Assembly: GCF_037042905.1 (NCBI RefSeq)
Contig: NC_087258.1
Location: forward strand, 806,001-870,000
Source of the DNA: Lytechinus pictus
Taxonomy: Eukaryota; Echinodermata; Echinoidea; Temnopleuroida; Toxopneustidae
Length of the DNA: 64,000 nucleotides
Reading direction: 5' to 3'
Shown in pieces: positions 39,001 through 51,000 of the stretch. Position numbers and translations under genes: made by a program. The notes beneath the pieces were generated by a model that saw nothing but the letters and a program-made list of their open reading frames with translations, had not been told where the DNA came from and did not search any database. Position 1 is the first letter of the stretch. Every line of letters starts with the position of its first letter.

Positions 39001-42000
39001 GAGTAGAACAAAAGAAGGGTATCGTGGATAAACAAAGGGAACAATGGGAGACCTCCTAGTCCAAGTAGGTGCACAATAGAGGTTTTAATGAATATGCATG
39101 AGCAGTCGAAAATCAAAGTAAGTGCACAATAGAGGGTCTCATGAATATGCATGAGCGGTCGAAAATCAAAGTAAGTGCACAATAGAGGGTCTAATGAATA
39201 TGCATGCGACAGGGTTGGTGACATGTCCAGGGTATGTTTCCTAGCAACAAGATAAACAAAAACCCAGCAACAAGGTAAACAAAATTGATTGGATGTATTT
39301 TTAACCCATTTCTATTGTTTGAAGGTTAAAATTAGAAACGGGGACGGATGAAACAATAAGAAAACTTGAATAGTAGCCTGAGAACGGAAAAACATAGCAA
39401 CAACTTAAAAATATGTAAAAGTTGCCCCTATTCTTACATTACTGGTACCTACATAGTCCAATAGATAAGAAAGTCTGGTTATGAACTGTATCCTTTCATG
39501 CTTGCAGCAAACAGTACTTCAAGAGAGGGGTCGATGATGTTGAGATGACTCTGTATTGACCAAAGAGATTATTTCCGCCCATCAATATTTTTGTATTCGG
39601 AGTTCACTCTGTATTGATCGAATAGATTAGTTCCCTCCATTCATACATGGGCGAAGGGAAATGACCGTAACCAATCTTCTCTTACATGTATAACATGTAT
39701 TTCAATCATTGCAATGTAAGTTGTTTGATATTTGTCAAGGGGGTCCAGTGCCTAGTAACAAGGGCTGTGTATTGACGATGGTTCAGTCGAGAAGCTGTTT
39801 GTTAGTTGCCAAGGGGGTCAACTGCCTAGTAACAGGGGCTATATATTGTCGAGGCATTACTCGAGATAGTCACATTCTTCAGGATAACTGTAGAGACAAG
39901 TGAGCTCCATCTATCGTATCAAGCCGTATCTACTTTTTGACACTTGCAGTAAGTAGGAAATTTACTTTTCTATCTTAAATTACCGATTACTATTTGAAAC
40001 AAACTATTTAGAGTCGATTTATTATATGACACTGTTTTAAATATTCTATGCATAACATGATTTAACCCGAGAAGATGGAATTCTGTAAATGGATGTTACT
40101 TGTATCGATATGTTATTCATAAATGTTTAGGCCATGTCATCTGCATTTCTAAATTCTAAAACAAAATATATATGTCTATTTCAGAAGACCATGGCTAGTC
40201 AGTGGACATCTCAGGATGAACATCAATATATTCAAGCTAGGCAAGTACTTGCCAGCTTGGAGGAGCGACGCAAACGACACCAGGCAAGGAGGGCCAATGA
40301 AAGGGCGGAATTGCTAGATGCAAGACGCGGAATTTCATCCGTTCGGTCCTCGCCTTCTTTGACCACGGAGGAGTATCCCGTTATCCCTGAAACTCCCGAT
40401 GACGAGGAGGAATATCCTGTCATTCCTGAAACCCCTTCTGAAATGGTAAGTTTATCATCTTTTAATATTTGAGTCAGTGTATATAGGAACAGAAAAAGAT
40501 AAAGCTTGAACAATAAACACAAGTGTTGATGTAACCAGTCTGACTTGTATGTTGTTATTTTTTCTTTACTTCTACGTTACAGATGGTGTCTGAAAGCCCT
40601 ACAAGGGATGAAGAGGAACGCATGGAATCCGAAATAGATCCCTCAGATTCTGAAATGGTACGTCCCTATCCTTGCTATTGTATACCCGTTTTTTTAAACT
40701 ATTTTGGGAAAAAAATATTTTAAAAATGTATGCAATAGATATGTAAGCTTTATCATTATAATCTAATAGCGTTTTATTCTTTTTTCATTTATACAATTTA
40801 GATTTTGCCAGATAGTAGTCGGGATCTGTTTGACTCTCAGAAAAGCAGCGCTCTCGATTCGAATACTCTCGAAAGTGAAAACAGCAAAGCCCCTGAATCG
40901 GATAACGTGGCCTCCGAAGAAGTAAGTAATTTCAATCTTTAAATATGACGTTACCTAATGAAGCAATGCTGGAGAATATCAAATGACTTAAAATAAGAGT
41001 ATCTAATATGCTTACTCTAATTCCACTTTCTTCTTTTTTTTGTGTGTGTATGCATATCCACAGGTAAACATGGAACATTTTTACGATGTTGTGGAGGAGC
41101 AAGAAAGAGATGCACCCCGCTTCGGAGGACGCGTGACGGATTTTAACATCGTCGTGAGGCCGTTGCATCGGCTTGTTGAGGAGATGGGCTCCCTCGAAGT
41201 TATAGGTAGATTATTTTCTAGCATTATTTCACGTCTAACCGAGGGTTTCTTGAACGGTGATCTTGTAGGTTTCATTCTGTCAGGTTCCAATTTACGTCAG
41301 GATGTAGGCATTCCTCTGACTCGATATGATCAACTATCAGTCGATCGAATTTTAGCTTTGTTGGAGCAAATTTTACAATCCAACGAAGATTTTAACATCT
41401 CGGAAGGATTCAAAATACGTTTAGTTCATATTCGTATGCCGCAAGGAGGTAAGGGATCGGAAAATATGATTCCCCTTGACAAATTCATTCGCAAAAAGGG
41501 TAGATTTATCCAAATTACAAACAAAGATGAGCTTTGCCTAGGTAGAGCACTGGTAGTAGCCATGGCACATGCTCATAAAGAGGAGGATCCTGCTAATTTT
41601 CATCAAATCACTCACCCTAAAAAATACACGACCCAATTTGATGCGGCAAAACAACTCTTTATAGACTCTAACGTACCGGAGGGTGTTTGTGGAATCCCAG
41701 AAATAGAAAAATTTCAAAATATCCTGACAGAGCGAGGGTACCAGATTGCCGTCTATGTCAATGGTGGAGCCCACGGCAGGATATATGCCGGACCACCCAA
41801 TAGGCATTTTCTTTCTTTATTCTATCACAACAATCACTTCGATGTCATCACTAAGATGCCAGCATTTCTTCGCAAATCATATTTCTGTAATACCTGTCTA
41901 AAGGGATACGATATGAAGGCCAAGCATAAGTGCAAAGATACATGCAGTGCCTGTAAGAGTGAGACAAATTGTGTATTGATTAAAAGAACAATGTGTGAAC

Positions 42001-45000
42001 GATGTGGGCGTGTGTTCAAAAGTCAAGAATGTTTCGACAACCATCTTAAACAGGTAAGTGGTAATAAGAGTGTATGTCGGTTATTCTTCAAATGTAAACA
42101 GTGCAATGTAATGTTAGATAGCACCCGCGGCAGTGACAAGACCCATGATTGTAGGTTCGGGTATTGTGAACGATGTCGTACTACAGTATCAAAGGAGGGT
42201 CATCAATGCTTTATGATTCCTCTGCCCAAGAAAAAGAAGAACAAAGCAAAAAATCAGGAAGAGAGGAAGAAAGGAGACGATACCCAAAAGTTTATTTTCT
42301 ACGACTTTGAATGTCGTCAAGATGACAAAGTCGATGAAAATGATCACGGTTCAGTCTTTAAACATGTACCCAATCTTTGTGTAGCAATAAGAGTGTGCGG
42401 GCAGTGTTTTGACAAACAAGATGCATGCCCTGATTGTGGGGTACGTGAACATGTTTTTAGGGGGAAAGACACGTTGGACAAGTTTGGGGAATGGTTATTT
42501 GGCATAGAGGAAGATCACAGGGGGGTCATTGCCATTGCTCACAATGCTCGATCCTACGATTCACAATTCATTCAGGAGTATTGTCTAAAGTCGGGGGTGG
42601 TACCTCAAGTCATCATGAGTGGTGCTAAAATTCTATCACTCACTTTAAATGATGTAAAATGTATAGACTCACTTAGTTTTCTTGCCATGCCATTGTCTTC
42701 TTTTCCTTCAACCTTTCAACTGAAGGAATTGAAAAAAGGGTTCTTTCCTCACTTTTTCAATACCCTCGAAAACCAAGATCATGACGGACCGACCTTGCCA
42801 CCTAAAAAATATTACGATCCAGATGGGATGTCAACAGAAAAACGCGACGAGTTTGATGTTTGGTATGCGCACCATCAAAACGACAATTTTAACCTTCAAA
42901 GAGAATTACTAGAGTATTGTCGTTCTGATGTCCAAATTCTGATGGAAGGTTGCATGGCTTTCAGACGTCTCTTTATGAGCGTCACGGATAACATCGACCC
43001 CTTCCATAACATAACGATTGCCTCAGCCTGCAATACTGTATTTCGGACGCAATTTTTGAAGCGAAATTCCATAGGTCTCATCCCTGTCCAAGGATACAGA
43101 CATAAAGATCGACACTCAATCATTGCCTTGAAATGGCTCGAATGGGTTAGTCATAACGAGGGAATTCAAATAGAGCATGCGCGTAACGGTGGTGAACATC
43201 GAATCGGCAACTACAAAGTGGATGGTTACGATTCAGCAACGCGGACTTGTTATGAATTTTTAGGGGATATTTGGCATGGGTGTCCACGCTGCTACAAAAG
43301 GCGTGATTTGCTTGTTCCTGGTTCCAGTACCACCGTTCAGGAGGTATACGACCAGACAATGTATAGAATAAATGCATTGAAGAAACAGGGATATCGCGTC
43401 ATCACGATGTGGGAGTGTGACTTTGCAAAATTAAGACGCGAAAACAAGACGCTACAGACGTTTTTGGAAAAACTACAGTTTCGGGATCCTCTCAATCCTC
43501 GGCATGCTTTTTACGGAGGGAGGACAAACGCGGTGAAATTGAGTCATAGAATTCAGGGTAATGAGAGAATCAAATATGTAGATGTTTGTAGTCTTTATCC
43601 TTGGGTTTGCAAGTACGGTAAATATCCCCTGGGTCATCCCGACATTATCACAAAGGATTTCGAGGATATTCAGCGCTATTTTGGATTGGTGAAATGTAAA
43701 GTCTACCCACCTCGACAACTATTTCACCCTGTTCTCCCATACAGGAATGAGGAGAATAAGCTTCTCTTTCCTTTGTGTCGCACATGCGCCAACGAAAAGC
43801 AAACTTCAAAATGTACGCATAGCGACGAGGAAAGGGCCCTTGAATCTACGTGGGTTACGGAGGAAGTAAAGAAGGCAATAGAATTGGGGTACAAGGTTGT
43901 AGAACTGTTCGAAGTGTGGCATTATCCTCACTTTGACCAATACAATCCTCGAACCCAGGAAGGAGGACTCTTCAGGGATTACATAGATCTGTTTTTGAAA
44001 GTCAAACAGGAATCAAGCGGATGGCCCTCCGAATGTCATTCCCATGACGACGAGGTGTCCGCCGATATACAAAAAAAGCGCGCAAATTATGTGAGACAAT
44101 ATCATGAAAGAGAAGGTGTGCTCTTAGACCCTTTAAAAATCAAAGCCAATAAAGGACTTAGGGCTGTGAGCAAGATTTGTCTTAACAGCTTTTGGGGCAA
44201 GTTTGGGCAGCGGAATAATCTTCCAAAGACAGTCTATACGGTGGAACCTGAAGAATTCTTCTCACTGGTGTCGGACCCCAAATTGATCATTAAATATGTC
44301 GACTTCCCTACTTCGTATATGGCGCACGTGCAATATGTTGAGGAGGATGACTTTTTAGAAGTCCTCCCCAACACAAATGTGGTAGTGGCTGCCTTCACCA
44401 CGTGTTGGGCTCGTCTGAAGCTCTATTCGTACCTCGAAGAGCTTCAGAAGAATGTGCTGTATTTTGATACAGATTCTATCATATACCTCAAGAATGATGA
44501 AGTAGAAGATGTCCCCACTGGGAATTTCTTGGGTGATATGACGGATGAATTAGAAAAAGATTTTGGGGTGGGTAGTTATATTACGGAACTTCAGGCCTTG
44601 GGACCAAAAAACTACAGCTACCAGGTTTTCTCAACCAAGCATGGAAAAGAAATGCCCGGAGCTTGCAAAGTACGTGGTATCACGCTAAATTATAGAAATG
44701 CAAAGCTGGTCAATTTCGACACACTCAACGAGCTCGTGCATGGTGAACGCACTCACACCACCGTTACAAATGCGCATAGAATCGCGAGGATGCGTACCCA
44801 CAATATTGTATCCCGCGTGGAAAATAAAATCCATCGTATGGTATATGATAAGAGGGTACGTCTATCCGATTTTAACACTGTTCCATATGGGTATTAAGAT
44901 ACATATGTTGTATTTCTACCATTGATACTCTTTACCTTCTAACATTCTATATTTGCATTGTATCTCACCTCCAAATTTTCCTATGTTATATTTAATTCAC

Positions 45001-48000
45001 GCGCTACAAAGAATACTTTATAAATCAAATATTTTTATGCCAAATTTTGTGTCATATTATTGCAAGCACTCGGTGCTACCTGATGATTGATGTAGTGTAT
45101 AAACGATAATATTTCAGTGTATGATAATTGCTCTTTGTTTACTTAGTTATGTAAAGGATTTCAGAATGGTGCAATATATATATATACTAAGAAAATTCTT
45201 GCCATTTAATTTGTTCGTACTTCTGCGAGTGTGTGTGTGTGTTTGCATGTTTAGAACGAGAGAGAGAGAGGGTTTTTCAATCGTATCCCTTATTCGCCTT
45301 CGGTTAGACGTGAACTATTGTAGGGAAAATAATCCACCACCCTCAATTTGAACGACGATGTATATGTATATTGTTATATGTAATCAAGATATATATTTTT
45401 TATATCCTGTGCTTATACATTATATATTTGACTTTTCAAAATGTCTGAAAATAAATACGAAAACAAATCACATTCATTGTTATCGATCGTCTCTTTTTAT
45501 TGTAATGTGTGCATAAAAAGGAGTGTGTATGACACGATAAGCGAGAGAGCATGAGGGAGGTCTTTTCGCCGATGTTTGATAAGCAATAAGTATGTTATAG
45601 GTAAATGCTATAAAACAAAAATAAAAAAAAATAAAAAGTACGAGATGTATAAAAGAACCGCAAAAAATCAGAGAGACTGAATGTACATGTATAAAGGAGA
45701 GTGATTCTGACAAGTTGGAGGCATTTGGTGGGATGGACGTTCGCCTGAAACATCCATTTACAGCTCTCATAGCAGGACCGACGGGGTGCGGTAAAACTCA
45801 ATTTGTGAGGAAACTCCTCAAACATCATGAAAAATTGGTGGATAAACCTTTTGATAAAGTCATTTGGTGTTATGGGGAATATCAGGTGGGTTATGCTGAT
45901 ATGGCGAGGGATATGCCATTCATTGAATTTCAGGAAGGTATTCCCTCGGATTTGGAAGGGATATTTGACCGCAGGAACTCTAATCTAATCGTTCTGGATG
46001 ATTTAATGTCCCAGGCAAATCAGGATCAAAGGGTGTCGCACCTTTTCACTAAAGGTAGTCATCATCGCAACCTTTCCGTTATTTTAATAAGCCAGAACCT
46101 ATTTCATCAGGGAAAAGAAAGTAGAACCATCAGTCTCAATGCCCACTACATGATCTTGTTCAAAAATCCACGCGACTCTTCTCAGATTGTCCACTTGGCA
46201 AAACAAATTTACCCGCAAAATGGAAAATTTCTGCAAGAAGCCTATAAAGATGCAACGGGTCGACCTCATGGCTATCTCCTCGTAGACCTCAAACCAGACA
46301 CGGATGAAAAATTACGGTTAAGAAGTAATATTTTCCCTGGAGAAAGAAATGTGGTGTATGTCATGAAATAACTGTGTTTGCCCTATAAAGAGGTTGGGCA
46401 AAATGGAATGGTCATCAGTTGACATATAAATACATTTGCGAAAGCAACAACAGACTCATTCGGCATGTCTCGCCGTGTAAAGAGCAACATTCCATACCTG
46501 CGCGTCTTGGCTAGGGGAACCCCGGCACAAAGAAAAGGTGTACTGCAAGGTGCTAAAAAGGATTTGATTGAAACAATTTGTGAATGCGCACTTAATATCC
46601 TTCACGGCACTGTTCCTTTGTCTGTTGTGGAAAAAAATAAACTTCGTCAGCATAAGCACAAGTTGAGAAGCCTTTGTAATAAAAAGATCTCTCTTCAAAA
46701 AAAGAAAAAGAAGCTGGTAAACCAGAGAGGTGGATTTTTACCATTTTTGATTGCCCCAATCCTGGCTAAAATATTCAGATCGTAGAAAAAAGGATAGCGA
46801 CCACCATGCAGTACGCCAAAAAAATGGTGCTGGTACCCCACGAAACCGTTCAGCATGTTAACGCTTCGCACGAGCATGGAGTAGCTCCTACCTTTAAAGG
46901 TCTTGCCGGATTAGACGAGCAAATGCAGACTATTTTACGCAGGCAGGACATTCCAGAGGATGAAAGAGTGAAACTCTATCAGCAAGCCCTCATGGGGTAC
47001 ATCAACCTACATCACAAACTCAATGAACCGATAGCCCTACAGGTGGAGAATGTACCGGGGAATAATCTTCCTGCGATCACGTCTGCAAAGTCAAACGAAA
47101 AGGCAACGCTTCATACCGCTCCTTCCACCTCCCCCTGGATGCAGCGTGTCAAAGAGAGTGTCCCTAAAACACTGGTCCAGAAAGCAGGGCAAATCATGCA
47201 TCTCCTTCAATCTGCACCTGATCATCGCATAGCTATCAATGACAAGGGAGAAATTTTGTTGGATGGCAAGGCGCTAGAAGGAACGCACATTGTCGACCTA
47301 GTCAATGATATGTTGAGAAAGAGGAAGAGTTTTTCTCCAAAAGGATGGCAAGAATTTGCACGGGTGATGGCTACTCTGCATCCCCCGAGGGAGCTCGTGG
47401 GAAACCAAGATAGATGGAACTTCATGCAACGACAAATTTCTACCGAATCCTTACTTCCCCGAACTACAGAATTTCAAGATCACAAACCAGACAACTTGAA
47501 TACCGTGGAGGTGTTTGCTAGAGCGGATCACCTTCCTGCAACGAAAAGAGGTCGACCCAAGAGACAGTCCTCCCCAGACTGGATCCAGTATTGATAAACA
47601 TCGGTATTCAACTTTCTTATTCATTTCATGACACTTCTGTTCTCGAGCAACATGGGATGTTGGCCTCCGTCACTGAGGCTACAGTTGGAACGTGTCCGAT
47701 GTGCCTTGGCTTGCTGCAAAGGAAACATCAATATACACGAATCATCCGATGGAGGACATCCTAAAAAAGGTGTATTACGATCCGGAAAACCCTGCCGGTT
47801 TTGGTGGTGTAGATGCTGTTTACCACGAGCTAAGGAAACAAAACAAAAATATAAAGAGGTCGGACATAAAGGAATGGTTGACAGAACAATCGACTTACAC
47901 ACTTCACAAACCCCTACGGAGAAGGTTTAAACGAAACAGAGTCATCGTCTATGGCATAGATCATCAGTGGCAAGTGGACCTGGTTGATATGCAGGCTCTC

Positions 48001-51000
48001 TCGCGACAAAATAAAGGATTCAAATATCTCCTGACCTGTATTGACATATTCTCCAAATATGCTTGGGTTTTACCCCTCAAAGACAAGAAAGCGGCGACCC
48101 TTGTTGAGGGCTTTCAGAAAATCTTGAAAGAAGGCCGAAAGCCATACAAACTACAATCTGATAAAGGAGGGGAATTTATCAACAAACCCTTTCAGCGCAT
48201 GTTGAAAGAAGAAGACATCGTATTCTTTACTACTCAGAACGAAACAAAAGCTAGCGTAGTAGAAAGATTCAACCGAACCCTCAAAGAGAAGATGTTCAAG
48301 TACTTCACCAGTCACAACACACGCAAATACACGAATGTACTGCAAAAGTTTGTTTCGGCTTACAATCGTCGCAAGCACTCGAGTATCGGCCGCCCACCCT
48401 CGGAGGTTAAGGCAACGAATGAGAAGGATGTATGGATGACGTTGTACGCTGACCTACCTAAAAAGGGTTCCAAGGAGGCAAAGTTTCGAATGGGAGATCA
48501 CGTGAGGCTTTCCATAGCAACGCAGGTTTTCAGGAAAGGGTATCTTCCCAAGTGGACGGAAGAGATATTCTCCATCAGCCGACTTATTGGAAGGACACCC
48601 ATCGTCTACAAAGTCAAGGACGCCGGTGGAGAAGAAATTGATGGCACCTTCTACGAACAGGAATTACAAAAAGTCGTCCCTCCGCGAGATGATTTTTACA
48701 AAATAGAAAAAATTCTGCATACTAGGAAGCGAGGAGGTGTGAAAGAATATTTCGTCAAATGGTGGGGCTATCCCGACAAGTTCAACAGTTACGTTACCGA
48801 CCTTAAAACTATTCCATAAAAGAGATCAACCGAAGGCAACGGGTGTTATTTCACTCACCATGGCTAAGACAACAGCATCCTCGTTTTATGTGACTCTGCC
48901 TAGCAACAGTTCACTCGATGTATTCCCTAGGAATACCCTCTCTTCGTTCAAAGTGAGACTACCTCATACCGTCATACTCGAGGGAATCTGGGAAATGGCG
49001 ATGGTAGAGCTGCACTACCCGAACAGATGGTTTAATTATCATTCTTCCCACTTGAACTCCGGAATTCTATACTCAGGCGATGGTGGAATAAGCTGGGACG
49101 AACATCGCATCCCAAATGGTTACTATGACAACATCAAAGAGCTTCTGATCCTAATTGTCCCGACAGATTTACGTCGTACCATTGAGTTTACATTCAACGA
49201 TTATTCTAGCAAAGTGACCTTTGTCACGCGAGATCCCTTTTACAGGGTAAAAATGACGGGAGGGTTGGCTACCATGTTGGGTTTTGAGGATGGGTCTTCC
49301 ATGGCGGGGCCATTAGAAGCTCCATTACCAGTCGATATGATGTTGTTTCATGGATTATATGTGTATACAGACCTCATTGAACATCAGCTTGTGGGCGATA
49401 CAAGGGCCCCTCTCTTACGAGTTGTGACAGTAAAGGACAGACATGGCAAAGACGTAACTGTCAATTTCGAGGCCCCGCACTATCTACCTATGAACCAGAA
49501 GCTCTTCAATACGATCGAAGTCCATATAAAGGATGACATGGGTCGTAGTATTCCATTCCAGCGTGGGAGAGTCGTTGTTAAACTACATCTGAGGAAGAGA
49601 TCGCCTTCTTTGATTCACGGATAAGAGTGTATTTTTACAAGAAAAATTAAACATGGCGAGCACTGGTTATCTCTCGCCTCAAGTCTACACAGATTATTAC
49701 ACTAGCCAAGTAGGGAATGGTGTACCTGTATTCTCCGGAGGAGTGATGCAACAAGGTTTTGGTATTGGAGGTTTACTAGCCAGAGGACTGCGGGCAGCTA
49801 TGCCCCTTTTGAGAAGAGGAACGCAAGCCGTGGTTAAAAAGCTTGCCTTTAGAAAAGGGGGCAATTCATTGGCTCAGAGAGCTGTCAATGCCGGAATCAA
49901 CTTTGCAGCTGGGGCTTTGTCAGATCATCTTGATAAAAAGATCGGTGTTAGGAGGGCTCCCAAAAGAAAACGCGCTACCCGTCGACGACAGGCAACTGTC
50001 AAGAAAAGGCGAGTTGGGTCTAATAAAAAGGGGAAACGTCCAAAAGCATCCAACAGTCGTCCTGGAGTCGCTGCGAAGGCAAGAGCTCGAGATATTTTTG
50101 ACGCCTGAGAATAATCGGGAGAAAATCAAAGTACAATGGCCTTTGTCCATAACGATTCGTGCGAGTGTGTCAAATCAGAGTTGGACCTCTTCAGTATTCC
50201 ACCTACTCAAACCAGTATTGAACAAGGGCAATGGATAGAATACCACCCCCTGGCTCAATTTTCAGACGGAGGACCCATCGAGTTTCACATTTCTGGTTCA
50301 GGAAGCGAATACCTAGATCTCACTCAGACACAGGTCTATGTAAAAGCAAAAGTGGTCCATCAGGATGGTACCAATCTTGTGGACGGAGATCAAGTTGGAC
50401 CGGTAAATCTGTTTCTGCACTCCCTCTTCTCACAAGTGGATGTCAGTTTAAACGATCGAGTGATCACGCCTTCTACACCAACCTACCCCTACAGGGCTAT
50501 GATTGAATCATTGCTTCAATATGGGTCAGAAGCCAAGGAGACCCAGCTGACCTCGGCTCTCTTCTACAAAGATACCGCTGGCTGTATGGATAATCCCAAC
50601 CCTCTAGATAATACCGGAGATGCCAACCAAGGTTTGAAGAAGAGACACGGTTACATCAGATCATCCAACAGTTTTGAGATGACGGGGCCGCTTCACTGCG
50701 ATCTATTCTTTCAACCCAAACACCTATTAAATGGTGTAGATGTACGAGTTAAAATGATCAGAAGCAAGGAAGAATTCTCCCTCATGTCTGCAACACCCGA
50801 TGCTCCCTACAAAGTTGTCATTCAAGATTGCTCCCTCTTTGTTCGGAAGGTTAAAGTTTCCCCCTCTGTGATGATAGGGCATGCAAGAGCGCTGGAAAAG
50901 GGAACAGCTAAATATCCAGTCCGACGTGTGATGTGCAAGGTTCTCTCTGTCCCTCGTGGGGAAATGACGTTACAGCAGGACCATCTTTTCCTGGGACAGA

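Noticed and set aside
47628..47930. 100-aa frame overlapping the integrase start
   Set aside because: Different frame from the integrase, with no recognisable domain; the integrase frame carries the DDE motifs.
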